From: JAJDUF01 sp965238265 | GTDB taxonomy: Bacteria > Chloroflexota > UBA11872 > UBA12225 > JAJDUF01 | Reading direction: 5' to 3' | Length of the DNA stretch: 64,000 nucleotides | Assembly: GCA_965238265.1 (NCBI GenBank) | Contig: OZ250185.1 | Span: 248,001-312,000 of the forward strand | Shown: in pieces, positions 41,191-50,312 of the stretch | Layout of the letters: each line of letters opens with the position of its first letter | Position numbering within the stretch: the stretch's first letter is position 1 | Notes under the pieces: model-generated | Database searches by the model: none | Told to the model about the DNA's origin: nothing | The model's input: only the letters and a program-made list of their open reading frames with translations | Program-made: the position numbers and the translations under genes

Positions 41191-42624
41191 TCAGCGTGGC
41201 GCTGACGGCGCGGGCGGCGGGCGGCTGGCGCCGCGCACTTCGCCACAGAAGCCCGGTGTGGGGAAGAGCTTGTGCGGGTTCAGCCGCTCATCGGGGTCGA
41301 AGGACAGCTTCACGTGGGCTTGGGCACGCAGGTCGGTCGTGGTCAGTGCCCACGACATGTAGGCTTGCTTCTCCGTGCCAATCCCATGCTCACCCGACAG
41401 CACGCCGCCAAGCTCCAAACAGGCGCGCAGGATCGCCTCACCGGCTGCGGCCGCCCGCTGTGCCTGCGCCGGGCGGCGGGCATCGAACAACACATTGGGA
41501 TGGACGTTGCCATCGCCGGCGTGGAGATAGGTGGCGATGGGCACCGCGAACTCGGCGGCAACGGCCTCGATCCGGGCCATCAGCGCCGGGACCTTGGACC
41601 GTGGCACAACGCCGTCGTGGACGTAGCAGTTAGGAGCGAGGGTGCCGAGCGCGCCCCGCGCCGACTTACGGGCCTTCCACAGCGCGTTCCGGTCCGCTGC
41701 GGTGAGCGCAATCCGCAGGTCGCGGGCGCCGTGTGCCCGGCAGATGGCTTGCACGGTCGCCAGCGGCCCTTCTTTATCGTCCAGCTCCTCGCGCAGCCCT
41801 TCGCACTCGATCAGCAGGACCGCGCCGGCATCCTCCGGCAAGCCGGCCGCGACGGCCCGGGTCGTCATGCCGTCCATCATCTCCAGCGCCACCGGCACGA
41901 TCCCCTGCCCGATGATCGCGGAGACCGTCTCCGAGGCGGGCGCCACGCCGTCGAACGCAGCGAGCACGGTCGCCACTCCCTCGGCGCGGACGAGGAGGCG
42001 GACGGTGATCTCGGTGACGACTGCCAGGGTGCCTTCGGAGCCGACCAGCAGCCCCATCAGATCGTAGCCGGGGCGGTCGTGCGCGGGGCCGCCGACGCGC
42101 ACGACCTGGCCACTGGGAATCAGCACTGCTTCCAGGGCGAGCACGTGATTGGTGGTGACGCCATGGGCGAGGCAGTGGGCACCGCCAGCGTTCTCCGCGA
42201 CGTTGCCGCCAATCGTGCAGGCCGGCTGACTGGAGGGGTCGGGAGCATAGTACAGTCCGTGCGGCGCTACGGTGTTCGTCAGCTCGGCGTTGACTACCCC
42301 CGGCTCGACGACCGCGATGCGGTTGGCCAGGTCCACGCGCCGGATGCGGTTGAGGCGCGTGGTGGTCAGCACCACGCCGCCCTCGACGGCCACCGCGCCC
42401 CCCGACAGCCCGGTACCGGCGCCGCGCGGCACGATAGGTAGTCCCTGCTCGTGCGCGGCGCGGACGACCGCTGCGACCTCGGCCGTGCTCCGCGGCAGCA
42501 CGACGACCGTCGGAGCGCCGCGGTCCTGGGAGGCATCGCTTTCGTAGGCGGCGAGCGCGGCGCTGCTCGTGAGGACGCCGTCAGCGCCGACGATAGCGCT
42601 CAAGCGCTTGATCAGCAGCTTCAT
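41191..42624 (-). CDS. FAD-linked oxidase (glycolate/D-lactate dehydrogenase, GlcD type)
   Basis: 477 residues. An N-terminal PCMH FAD-binding domain (LPIVPRGAGTGLSGGAVAVEGGVVLTTTRL; ACTIGGNVAENAGGAHC; GSEGTLAVVTEI) and a C-terminal FAD-oxidase C domain with YLHAGDGNVHPNVLFD and LSGEHGIGTEKQAYM, the substrate-contact His regions. GlcD-type enzymes oxidise glycolate or D-lactate and usually work with GlcE/GlcF, which are not in this window. A D-2-hydroxyacid-like dehydrogenase lies at 48047, but linkage is loose. Confidence 0.92.
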   Translation of the reverse strand: MKLLIKRLSAIVGADGVLTSSAALAAYESDASQDRGAPTVVVLPRSTAEVAAVVRAAHEQGLPIVPRGAGTGLSGGAVAVEGGVVLTTTRLNRIRRVDLANRIAVVEPGVVNAELTNTVAPHGLYYAPDPSSQPACTIGGNVAENAGGAHCLAHGVTTNHVLALEAVLIPSGQVVRVGGPAHDRPGYDLMGLLVGSEGTLAVVTEITVRLLVRAEGVATVLAAFDGVAPASETVSAIIGQGIVPVALEMMDGMTTRAVAAGLPEDAGAVLLIECEGLREELDDKEGPLATVQAICRAHGARDLRIALTAADRNALWKARKSARGALGTLAPNCYVHDGVVPRSKVPALMARIEAVAAEFAVPIATYLHAGDGNVHPNVLFDARRPAQAQRAAAAGEAILRACLELGGVLSGEHGIGTEKQAYMSWALTTTDLRAQAHVKLSFDPDERLNPHKLFPTPGFCGEVRGASRPPPAPSAPR

Positions 42625-42643
42625 GTCACGTCGTCTCCCAGTG

Positions 42644-43519
42644 TCAGCGGAGCAGGAGGCGCACGCTCACGATAGCGAGGCCGACGGCGCCACCGCGCAC
42701 AATCCATCCCCCGCGTAGCCGGCGGGAAACGAACGCGCCCGTTTGGCCGCCGGCGATCAAGCCAATCGCCATCGGCAGAGCCAGCTCCCACCGCACATGC
42801 CCCAAGGCCGCATGGGAGATGGCGCCACCCGAGGCAGTAATCATCAGAATGAAGAAGGCCGTCGAGGTGGCGATGTGGATGGGGAACCGGAGCATCTGGA
42901 CCAGGATGGGGACAAAAATCAGTCCCCCGCCAATGCCGAAGACTGCCGAGATAAAGCCGATGATCGGACTCACCGCCAAGCCGATGCGCCCGTCGTACTT
43001 GTAGACGTAGGTCTCATCTTGCGCCTCTACCCGGCGGGGGATGCGGCCCCAGCCGAGGTGCTGCCAGAGCGTCAGTTGCGGCGTTGTGTCGGCCGGCTCC
43101 TGCGTATCCAGCGCCTCGCCTTCGCGCATGCGCCGTTCGGGATTGAACATCAGATACTCGGCAATGCTCCAGAGCAGCAGCGCAAAGGCGATACCGAACA
43201 CCCGGCTCTGCAACAGATCGGAGACAATGGCGCCCAACCAAGCGCCCGGCAGGGTGGCAATCGCAAAGGGGATGGCGGCGCGGTAGTCAATGCGCCGCTG
43301 CCGCGCATAGGCGATGTTGCCGGAGATCGCCGCAAAGACCATCACGGTGAGCGACAGGGCCGAGGCTTCTTGCGGGGTCAGGCCAAAGAGGAGGAACAAG
43401 GCCGGGACCATGATGAAGCCGCCCCCGGCGCCGATGATGGTGCCGTAGGTGCCGGCAAACCACCCCAAGAAGATCAGCGCTACGGTCAGTACCACGGTGT
43501 TCGATAACCAGTCAGGCAC
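42644..43519 (-). CDS. TauE/SafE family sulfite exporter-like permease
   Basis: 291 residues with about eight hydrophobic segments; the first shows VALIFLGWFAGTYGTIIGAGGGFIMVPALFLLFGL and a second inverted-repeat half GLAVSPIIGFISAVFGIGGGLIFVPILVQML, the twin GxGGG motifs of TauE/SafE. The central cytoplasmic loop (about 130-180) is acidic. Family members move sulfite, sulfoacetate or organic acids. It lies 19 bases upstream of the GlcD-like gene start on the same strand, so export of a two-carbon acid is possible. Confidence 0.93.
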   Translation of the reverse strand: MPDWLSNTVVLTVALIFLGWFAGTYGTIIGAGGGFIMVPALFLLFGLTPQEASALSLTVMVFAAISGNIAYARQRRIDYRAAIPFAIATLPGAWLGAIVSDLLQSRVFGIAFALLLWSIAEYLMFNPERRMREGEALDTQEPADTTPQLTLWQHLGWGRIPRRVEAQDETYVYKYDGRIGLAVSPIIGFISAVFGIGGGLIFVPILVQMLRFPIHIATSTAFFILMITASGGAISHAALGHVRWELALPMAIGLIAGGQTGAFVSRRLRGGWIVRGGAVGLAIVSVRLLLR

Positions 43520-43759
43520 ATTTCCTCCCTTGCGGCAGTGCTAACGCCCGGCAGGCGGCGTCTGACGACATCGGCTTGCACAATCCTACCTATTTCCCAA
43601 CCGGAGGTGGCGTAAGCCGGCGCGGCGGCCGGTCCGCTCCTGTACCCTTGACGACGCCCGCAGCGCACCACACCATGCCCGGTCGCGGCGCTGCCCCGAT
43701 TCTGCGCGCGTCAGAGTCTTTGCCGCGCTGAATCTGGTGAGCGTGACGGCTGTCGCCGC

Positions 43760-43793
43760 TATAATCGAGGCAATGCCCAGGCAGTGAGAGGAG
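43760..43793 (+). promoter_or_regulatory. -10 box and ribosome site of the MetE-like gene
   Basis: TATAAT (43760-43765), perfect -10; the -35 region (GTGAGC at 17 bp) is weak. A strong AGAGGAG (43787-43793) lies 7 bases before the ATG. The 281-base gap 43520-43800 otherwise shows no gene. Confidence 0.6.
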
Positions 43794-43800
43794 ATAGTAC

Positions 43801-44907
43801 ATGGCCCAACAGACCACCCGCCGCCACTCCCGGACCGCGCCGTCGGATTCTACCGCCGGTCGGCGACCCGTGCCGACGCTGCTACCCACGTCCGTCGTCG
43901 GCAGCTATGCTCTGCCGAGCTGGTTTTGGACGGCGCTAGAAGCAATCGAGCAAGGGAAATACGGCCAAACCGACGCGCGCGAGGCGTTTGACGACGCAGT
44001 TGGCCTGGCTATCCGCGATCAGGAGCGAGCGGGCGTTGACATCATCACCGATGGGGAGATGCGCCGGTGGTACTTCGTCCAGGGCTTCTATAGCCATTTC
44101 GCCGGCTTGGAGTCGCGCGAGCCGCTGCGGAAGGTTGGCATTGACGGCTACGACAGCCCGCCGCGCTACCGCCCGGTAGAGAAGATTACGGTTCCGAACG
44201 GCTTGGGCATTGTCGAAGAGTTCGCGCACTCGCGGCGGCAGACCGAGCACGCGCTGAAGATGACCTGCCCCGGGCCGCTGACGTTGACGATCCACGTCCA
44301 GACGCGCCCCGGCGACGTGTACGACGGCGACCGCCTGGCGCTGGCCTACGACGTGGCCGGCGCGATCAACCGCGAGCTACACGCCCTGGCCGACGCCGGC
44401 GCGACCTTTATCCAGCTCGACGAGCCATCGTATTCGATTATCCCCGGCGAGGCGCAGGAGTGGGTCAAGCTCTACAATACTGCCGTCAAGGGCGTGCGCG
44501 AAAAGGGTGTCAAGCTGGGGCTGCACGTCTGTTTTGGCAACCTCGGCAGCCGGCCACGGGGCAAGCGGACCTATCGCTGGATGTTTCCCGACCTGCTGGA
44601 CACCGACTGCGACGAAATCGTCCTGGAGTTCGCCAACCGCGAGATGCGCGAGGTGGACCTGCTGGGTGAGATTGCCCAGGATCGCGCGACCGGTGTCGGC
44701 CTCGTGGATGTGAAGTCGTTCTATGTCGAGACGCCGGAGGACGTGGCGGAGCGGATACGCGAGGCGCTCCAATACTGCCCGCCGGAGAAAATGACGATCG
44801 TTCCCGATTGCGGGTTCTTCCAACTCCCCCGCTGGCTGGCCTTCCAGAAGCTCCAGCGACTGGTGCAGGGCGTCGAGATCGTGCGCCAGGAGCTAACCGG
44901 GGGATGA
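43801..44907 (+). CDS. cobalamin-independent methionine synthase C-terminal domain protein
   Basis: 368 residues, half the length of MetE, so only the catalytic (C-terminal) barrel. Zinc ligands visible: LHVCFGN (His, Cys), VLEFANRE (Glu) and IVPDCGFFQLPRW (Cys). An early TSVVGSYALPSWF and later LDEPSYSII are family features. It transfers methyl groups to a thiol such as homocysteine; short archaeal-type homologues use a methyl-corrinoid protein as donor, not folate. The promoter is its own. The preceding 60 bases hold a perfect TATAAT. Substrate not certain. Confidence 0.88.
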   Translation: MAQQTTRRHSRTAPSDSTAGRRPVPTLLPTSVVGSYALPSWFWTALEAIEQGKYGQTDAREAFDDAVGLAIRDQERAGVDIITDGEMRRWYFVQGFYSHFAGLESREPLRKVGIDGYDSPPRYRPVEKITVPNGLGIVEEFAHSRRQTEHALKMTCPGPLTLTIHVQTRPGDVYDGDRLALAYDVAGAINRELHALADAGATFIQLDEPSYSIIPGEAQEWVKLYNTAVKGVREKGVKLGLHVCFGNLGSRPRGKRTYRWMFPDLLDTDCDEIVLEFANREMREVDLLGEIAQDRATGVGLVDVKSFYVETPEDVAERIREALQYCPPEKMTIVPDCGFFQLPRWLAFQKLQRLVQGVEIVRQELTGG

Positions 44908-44922
44908 GGCGTGGGGCGGTAT

Positions 44923-45038
44923 GCCCCCCACCCTCGCCCTCCCCCGTTGCGACAGGGGAGGGAACTGCCAGCCTCCACCGCAGCGGCGCCAGCAACACCG
45001 TCCCCCCGCCGCAGCGGGGGGACCATAGGGGGGCCAGC
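44923..45038. repeat. palindromic repeat, family A, copy 4 (extended)
   Basis: ACCCTCGCCCTCCCCCGTTGCGACAGGGGAGGGAA, an inserted CTGCCAGCCTCCACCGCAGCGGC, then CGTCCCCCCGCCGCAGCGGGGGGACCATAGGGGGGCCAGCC. It separates the MetE-like and MaoC genes. Confidence 0.85.
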
Positions 45039-45055
45039 CACATGAGGGTATCTGT

Positions 45056-45502
45056 ATGTCCGGTGTGACGTTTGACCAGCTCTCCGTTGGGCAGCCCGTT
45101 CGGGATGCAACGACCATTACGGAGACGCATCTGGTCCTCGCGGCCGGCGTCTTCAAGGACTTCAACCCGGTGCATGCGGATGAATCGTTCGCAGCAGCGA
45201 GCCGGTTTGGGACACGGGTGGTCCACGGGATGCTCACCGCGGGCATGATGATCGGTGTGCTGGGCAGCTACCTGGGCGCCGGGGCGCTGGCCTTGGTCGA
45301 GCAGCAGCTACGCTTTGTCGGCGCCGTTCATCCTGGCGACACCGTAGCGACCGAGTGGACGGTCGCGGCGCTGGAGCCGAAGCCGCGTCTGCGCGAGGGT
45401 GGCGGGCTGGTGGAGTTTCGCGGGACGTGCCGCCAGGTTGGCGGCCCGGTCGTAATCGAGGGCACGTGTAAGTTCCTCGTGCGCGGTGCGGAGACAGGCT
45501 AG
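45056..45502 (+). CDS. MaoC-like (R)-hydratase
   Basis: 148 residues, hot-dog fold. DFNPVHADESFAAASRFGTRVVHGML carries the hydratase motif with catalytic Asp and His, and ALVEQQLRFVGAVHPGDTVATEWTV the core beta strands. MaoC proteins hydrate enoyl-CoA or dehydrate hydroxyacyl-CoA. It is followed by an acyl-CoA synthetase 32 bases later on the same strand, suggesting a small acyl-CoA pathway. The ATG at 45056 has a weak ribosome site (GAGGGTATCTGT region). Confidence 0.92.
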   Translation: MSGVTFDQLSVGQPVRDATTITETHLVLAAGVFKDFNPVHADESFAAASRFGTRVVHGMLTAGMMIGVLGSYLGAGALALVEQQLRFVGAVHPGDTVATEWTVAALEPKPRLREGGGLVEFRGTCRQVGGPVVIEGTCKFLVRGAETG

Positions 45503-45534
45503 ACCAGGCCGATAGCTGAACGTTGAACGTTACC

Positions 45535-47163
45535 ATGCTGCTCCTCGGTGACATCCTCCGCAAACAGGCCCATCCCCGGCTGTTCGGGCACAAGACCGCG
45601 CTCATCTGGGGCGATGAGACGTGGACCTATGCCGCGCTCAATAGCCAGGTCAATCGGCTGGCGAACGGATTGACGGCGCTGGGCGTGGCGAAGGGGGACC
45701 GGGTTGCGGTGCTGGGCCGCAACTGCGTGGAGTACGTCGTCAGCTACTTTGCGCTGGCCAAGCTGGGTGCCATCATGGTGCCGGTCAACTTCTGGTACCG
45801 CGCCGGCGAAGTCCGGTACACCCTCGACCAATCGGACAGCACGTGGCTGCTCGTCGGCGCGCAGTTCAGCGCCGTCGCGGCCGAGGCCGCGGACATGCTC
45901 GAAGCGACCGCCCTGCGCGCCGTCGTCCGGTGGGGCGCGGCGGCCGCAGCGGACGAATGGATCGGGTCGGCCGCGACGCGGCAGGTCAGCTATTCTGATC
46001 TGCTCGCCGGGGCGGCGGACTCCGAGCCGGACGTGAACCTCGCTCCCGACGATCCGCACATCATCCTCTACACCAGCGGTACGACCGGTTTCCCCAAAGG
46101 CGCGCTCTTCTCACACCGCGCCCACTATCTGCACGCCATGGCGTGGGTAATCCGCACTCGCACCGTCGAGGAGGACATCGGCCAGCTGGTCTATCCGCTC
46201 TTCCACACCGGCGGTCCCGATTGCGTGCTCCTGCCACATTTCCTCGTGGGAGCAACGGTGCTCCTGCTCGACGGCGCCGATCCCGCGGAGATGCTGCACA
46301 CCGCCGCGCGGTGGCAAGCGACCAGCCTCTTCTGCGTGCCGACCGTGTGGCGGCGCGTGCTCGGCCGGCTGCGGCGTGGCGCCTACGATGTCGGCAGCGT
46401 CCGCCGGTGTCTCGGCTCGTCCGATACGTTTACGCCAGACCTCTTGGATGAGATTCTCGGTCGCTTCCGGGCAGATGTCTACGTCACGTATGGCCTGACT
46501 GAAGCGGGCTGTATCCTGACGTTCTCCCGCCTCACTCGCGACGACCGCTCGCGGATTGGCACGGTCGGCAAGCCGCACCCGTTGGTGGAAGTCCGTCTCG
46601 CCGATTCCGCCGACCAGGACGTGCCGCTGGGGGAAGTGGGCGAGGTTATCGCCCGCGGCCCGACCCTGATGGACGGCTACTGGCGGCTGCCGGAGAAGAC
46701 GGCGGAGGCGATGCGTGGTGGCTGGCTGCACAGCGGCGACTCGGCCCGTGCCGACGAAGAGGGCTTCCTCTACATCGCCGGCCGGCTCAAGGACTTGATT
46801 ATCAGCGGCGGCGAGAACATCTATCCTATCGAGGTCGAACGCCTCCTGCGCCAGCATCCCGGCGTGCGCGAGGTGGCGGTTGTCGGCGTACCGGATGTCG
46901 AGTGGAGCGAGTCGGTATTGGCGGCGGTGGTACCTACTGCGGAGTGGCTCCCGTACTGCGCCGGGGAGCCGGCCGGCGCAGCCGACGAGTTGAAGGCGTT
47001 CGTGCGCCGCCAGGTGGCCGGCTTCAAGACGCCGCGGTACGTGGAGTTCGTAGAGGCGCTCCCGGTGACGACCGCCACCAACAAGGTGCAGAAGGCCGTC
47101 TTGCGCGACCGCTACGGCGAGCGGTGCCTGGCAATGAGCTGGCAGCGGGCGAGCGGGGAGTAA
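45535..47163 (+). CDS. AMP-binding acyl-CoA synthetase / ligase
   Basis: 542 residues from ATG at 45535 (a TTG at 45523 is in frame). Adenylate-forming enzyme: ILYTSGTTGFPKGALFSHR (P-loop), YVTYGLTEAG, HSGDSARADEEGFLYIAGRLKDLIISGGENIYPIEVE, and catalytic Lys in VTTATNKVQKAVLRDRY. It activates a carboxylic acid to its CoA ester via an adenylate. It pairs with the MaoC hydratase. Acid specificity (fatty, aromatic or branched) is not readable by eye. Confidence 0.92.
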   Translation: MLLLGDILRKQAHPRLFGHKTALIWGDETWTYAALNSQVNRLANGLTALGVAKGDRVAVLGRNCVEYVVSYFALAKLGAIMVPVNFWYRAGEVRYTLDQSDSTWLLVGAQFSAVAAEAADMLEATALRAVVRWGAAAAADEWIGSAATRQVSYSDLLAGAADSEPDVNLAPDDPHIILYTSGTTGFPKGALFSHRAHYLHAMAWVIRTRTVEEDIGQLVYPLFHTGGPDCVLLPHFLVGATVLLLDGADPAEMLHTAARWQATSLFCVPTVWRRVLGRLRRGAYDVGSVRRCLGSSDTFTPDLLDEILGRFRADVYVTYGLTEAGCILTFSRLTRDDRSRIGTVGKPHPLVEVRLADSADQDVPLGEVGEVIARGPTLMDGYWRLPEKTAEAMRGGWLHSGDSARADEEGFLYIAGRLKDLIISGGENIYPIEVERLLRQHPGVREVAVVGVPDVEWSESVLAAVVPTAEWLPYCAGEPAGAADELKAFVRRQVAGFKTPRYVEFVEALPVTTATNKVQKAVLRDRYGERCLAMSWQRASGE

Positions 47164-47185
47164 GAGGGGGGCGTGACCCCACTCG

Positions 47186-47267
47186 GGCCCCACCTTGGCC
47201 TCCCCCGTTGCGACAGGGGAGGGAATGGACCGTCCCCCTACCGCAGCGGGGGGACCATAGGGGGGCC
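47186..47267. repeat. palindromic repeat, family A, copy 5
   Basis: GGCCCCACCTTGGCCTCCCCCGTTGCGACAGGGGAGGGAA, then CGTCCCCCTACCGCAGCGGGGGGACCATAGGGGGGCC, in the convergent gap after the acyl-CoA synthetase. Confidence 0.85.
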
Positions 47268-47274
47268 TTTGGGA

Positions 47275-47496
47275 TTACGCGGCGCTGCCACCGATTGTCG
47301 CCGGTAGCTCGCTGGGATGAAGGGAGAGATATTCACGCACCTCAAGATTCATCCGATCAACCTCTGCGAGGTACCCGGCTGCGCTCAGGCGATAGTTGGC
47401 GGCGTTGACTTCAACGCGACGCAGTTGCGTGAGCTGCCGCTGGAAGTGAGCAATACGCTCCAGAGTCACTTGAAGCTCGCCATCATCCCGTATCAT
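47275..47496 (-). CDS. small helical protein paired with the nucleotidyltransferase-like gene
   Basis: 73 residues: MIRDDGELQVTLERIAHFQRQLTQLRR, then NAANYRLSAAGYLAEVDRMNLEVREYLSLHPSEL. Predicted all-helical, with a repeated aromatic/charged pattern. Its start overlaps the upstream nucleotidyltransferase gene by 14 bases, implying coupling. Similar short proteins beside nucleotidyltransferase-fold genes are known from several genomes; a toxin-antitoxin role is a guess. Confidence 0.6.
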   Translation of the reverse strand: MIRDDGELQVTLERIAHFQRQLTQLRRVEVNAANYRLSAAGYLAEVDRMNLEVREYLSLHPSELPATIGGSAA

Positions 47497-47935
47497 GCTG
47501 GACTACCTCCACAATCCCGCGGCGTGTCCCGTCGCGCTTGAACTGCCAGTGCTCGATGGCGGCCTGCTCACCATCCAACGCTGCCGAACGGCGCACCCAG
47601 AAAACGCTTGCACCAAGGTACACTTGAGCGGCGGTATGGTTGAAGAGGATCGCAGCCTCGCCGGTGAGCACTCCAGCATCAAATGGGTCGTCCATGATGA
47701 GAAATACATCTACGTCATTCGGGAGCGTAGTCGCAGTGACGAATGAGCCGAACACGACAAAACGCCCGAGGCATCCAGTCCCAACGGCCAAGTCATAGAT
47801 CCGACGAAGCCGGTCGGCCAGTTGTTGACGCTGCACGGACCCGGTGCCGAACCTCTGGTTTACTGTAGAGAGGGACGCTTGGTGGATACCAGGTGGCAGG
47901 TCTCCGACTTCGTTGAACCCTGGAAGAACGCTCAC
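47483..47935 (-). CDS. nucleotidyltransferase-fold protein (DUF6932-like)
   Basis: 150 residues from GTG at 47935, chosen because homologous-looking sequence begins VLPGFNEVGDLPPGIHQ. FVVFGSFVTATTLPNDVDVFLIMDD contains the GS..DxD core of the nucleotidyltransferase superfamily (minimal MNT-like), then LFNHTAAQVYLGASVFWVRR. The family, which I believe is DUF6932, is uncharacterised. It is co-directional and overlaps by 14 bases with the 73-residue helical gene. The longer frame up to 48190 lacks support. Confidence 0.7.
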   Translation of the reverse strand: MSVLPGFNEVGDLPPGIHQASLSTVNQRFGTGSVQRQQLADRLRRIYDLAVGTGCLGRFVVFGSFVTATTLPNDVDVFLIMDDPFDAGVLTGEAAILFNHTAAQVYLGASVFWVRRSAALDGEQAAIEHWQFKRDGTRRGIVEVVQHDTG

Positions 47936-48046
47936 GCTGAAGTATGACTGCTTTCTCTGTCTCAGTTCAACACCGGAGACTAGCAGAGAGCGGTGTAGTC
48001 CCATGAGGAAGGTAAAGGGCGCCGGAAGAGCCGGAAGGAGAGAAAT

Positions 48047-48991
48047 ATGAAGATTCTCGTGACGTTGCCGCTGACCGACGCGCAGGTGGAGCGGGTGCGC
48101 GAGGCCGCCGGAGACGCGGCGGTGGTGCTGGCCGCCAATCGTGGCGAGCAGCGCCGCGAAATTCAGGATGCCGACGTGCTGTTCGGCCACATGACGCCCG
48201 AGCTATTGGAGTTCGCGCCGCACGTCCAGTGGGTGCAGCAGACCGGCGCGGGGGTTGACGGGTCGCTGTACCCCGCGTTTGTCGAGAGCGATATCGTCTT
48301 GACCAGTGAGAAAGGCTATGTCGGCACGCACCTCGCCGACCACGCGCTGGCCCTGCTGCTGTCGCTGGCGCGGGGCATCGCCTGGGCTATCCGCGAGCCG
48401 ACGTGGGACAACCGCATGCCTATTCGCGCCGTGTCCTGGGAGTTGAGCGACAAGACCATGGGCATCGTCGGGCTGGGTGGCACCGGGCGGGCTGTGGCAC
48501 AGCGGGCGCTCGGCTTCGAGATGCGGGTGCTGGCAGTAGACCCGGAGCCTGTCGCGCTGCCGCCGGGCGTGGAGGTGTGCTGGCCGATGGCCCAGTTTCA
48601 CCGGCTCTTGGGCGAATCGGACGCCGTGGTGATCTGTGCGCCCCTAACGGCGGAGACGCACGGCATGTTCGACCGCGCGGCGTTTCGCGCGATGCGTCGC
48701 CACGCCATCCTCGTCAACGTCACGCGCGGCAAGATCGTGGACGAAACGGCCCTCTTGGAGGCGCTGGATGAGGGGCTGATCGCCGGCGCGGCGCTCGATG
48801 TCACGCCGCAAGAGCCGTTGCCGGTGGATCATCCGCTGTGGAGCATGAGCAACGTGGTGATTACGCCCCACACCGCCGGCGGCTCCCCGCTGCGCCAGGA
48901 CCGCGTCGTAGACCTCTTCTGCCGCAACGTGCGGCGCTTCCGCGCTGGCGAGCCGCTGGAGAGTGTCATTGACAAGCGCAAGGGCTATTGA
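48047..48991 (+). CDS. D-2-hydroxyacid dehydrogenase
   Basis: 314 residues. The NAD-binding core has MGIVGLGGTGRAVAQRALGF (GxGxxG), VNVTRGKIVDETAL with catalytic Arg, DVTPQEPLPVDHPLW with Glu, and ITPHTAGGSP with His. Reduces 2-keto acids (glyoxylate, hydroxypyruvate or similar) to D-hydroxyacids, or the reverse. Its ribosome site is GGAGAG just before ATG 48047. It is the last gene before the IS and repeats. Specificity is not readable. Confidence 0.92.
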   Translation: MKILVTLPLTDAQVERVREAAGDAAVVLAANRGEQRREIQDADVLFGHMTPELLEFAPHVQWVQQTGAGVDGSLYPAFVESDIVLTSEKGYVGTHLADHALALLLSLARGIAWAIREPTWDNRMPIRAVSWELSDKTMGIVGLGGTGRAVAQRALGFEMRVLAVDPEPVALPPGVEVCWPMAQFHRLLGESDAVVICAPLTAETHGMFDRAAFRAMRRHAILVNVTRGKIVDETALLEALDEGLIAGAALDVTPQEPLPVDHPLWSMSNVVITPHTAGGSPLRQDRVVDLFCRNVRRFRAGEPLESVIDKRKGY

Positions 48992-49005
48992 CCAGTAGTC
49001 AGGGG

Positions 49006-50235
49006 TCAGGGGTCAGGGGCTAGTGGCCTGGTCACGCGCCGTCTGTCGTTGCTCTGAAATAACACCCCTCCGTCATTCCCGCGTGCGGAGCCCTTTGCAT
49101 AACCTGGTTTCGCGAGTGTTCTACGTCGGGCAGCTGTGGAAAGGGTCAGGCGAGTGGCGCCCCAAACGGTCTCCGGCCCCCCGTCAGACCTCAGGCGAGA
49201 CTGCTCTGGGATGCCCCGGCGTCCTGAGTCAACTCCTTCCTGGCCCTCAGGCAGGCTGCAAGCGGCGTTCAGTACTATCTGGGCCGCCCGCCTCAGGTTG
49301 GAGGCCATCAGCTTGAACCACAGCTCCACACCGTTGCGTCCTAGACCACGGTCCCTCACCCGATGGTAACGGTAGGGCCACTTCAGCGCCCCGAAGACCT
49401 TCTCCACCAGCGCCCGTATTGGCCCGATCAACTCGTTGCGACGCTGCGGCCAGTGCGGCCGTTTCCGCTGGTGCTTGTGGGCGCGGTGCCTTAGCCGATC
49501 GCTGATCCCCGCAGACTTCAGCCACTGCCGTCTCGCCTTGGCCTCATATGCCCGGTCACCGTACACCGCACCCTCATCCCCGCACACCAACTCGTCTGCC
49601 CCCTCGCTCTCGTACACCTTCGCCGGCGTTAGCACCGCCCTCCGCACCAGCAACGAGCCCCGGTCCACGCCCAGCTGCACCTTGTAGCCGAAGTGAGTCC
49701 GCGCCCCACGCCCACTGTAAGTCCAGTCGGCATCGGGGTCCGTCGCACTCTGGGCCCCGTTGCCCGCCGCCCGCGGCGGCCTATGCGCCTGCGCCACCAC
49801 CACGGTGGCGGCCATCAACCTCCCCTGCTTCAGCACGAGCCCCCGCCTCTCCAGCCGTTGCTCCAACGCCTCAAATAGTCACGCGCTCAACTCCCGCTGC
49901 TCCAAGGCGCTGCGGAACCGACTGATGGTGCAGTAGTCCGGGGTGTCGGCTTGGAGACCCAGCCCCACAAATCGGCGGAAGGAGATTCGGTCGCCAAGCG
50001 CCGCCGCCATCTGGGGGGCGGATAGGTCGTACCACTGCTCCAATCGCAACACCTTGACCATCAGCAGCGGGGGCTAGCTGGGCTGGCCTTCGGGGGCGGC
50101 GTAGACCTCGGACACCAGGTTGCCGATGCGCTCCCAGTCAACCGACGCGTCAATACGCTCGAGGCGCTGGTTCTCGCCCAAGTTAGGCGGCAGCAAAGCC
50201 TCGACCAACGATGGCTGGCCCAGCTCACGATGCAT
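49006..50235 (-). pseudogene. IS5-family-like transposase, two nonsense codons
   Basis: A continuous frame from ATG 50235 with 410 codons interrupted by TAG at 50076-50074 (after APEGQPS, before PPLLMVKVLRLEQWYDLS) and TGA at 49881-49879 (after ALEQRELSA, before LFEALEQRLE). Typical IS5 transposase parts are visible: N-terminal PPLLMVKVLRLEQWYDLSAPQMA.ALGDRISFRRFVGL..DYCTISRFR, then DPDADWT...HFGYKVQLGVD (DDE Asp), YGDRAYEAK (Asp) and PIRALVEKVFGALK (Glu region). The 3' part of the frame runs past the element end at 49087 into flanking sequence. Non-functional unless read through. Confidence 0.85.
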
Positions 50236-50312
50236 CAACTCCTCCTTGGTCCGTCACCAAGCGACGCGCCTCCGATTACCCTACCGGACAGGGGAGTTAT
50301 GCAAAGGTCTCC
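49087..50312 (-). mobile_element. IS5-like insertion sequence (1,226 bp), inserted within a palindromic repeat
   Basis: Ends are imperfect inverted repeats: GGAGCCCTTTGCATAACC (49087-49104) and, on the other strand, GGAGACCTTTGCATAAC (50312-50296). The left flank is a family C arm (CGTCATTCCCGCG, 49071-49083) and the right flank the complementary arm (AAAAGCGGGAATC, 50313-50325); the intact element is at 61061-61085. The target duplication is not clear. Single transposase gene, inactivated. Confidence 0.82.

Noticed and set aside
41272..42441. Forward 389-residue open frame antisense to the GlcD-like gene
   Set aside because: His/Gly/Arg-rich low-information translation; the minus strand has full FAD-oxidase motifs.
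48995..49020. Triple TCAGGGG direct repeat after the hydroxyacid dehydrogenase gene
   Set aside because: Too short and local to call a functional element; a related GTCAGGGGT pair at 61315-61345 suggests it is part of the repeat background.
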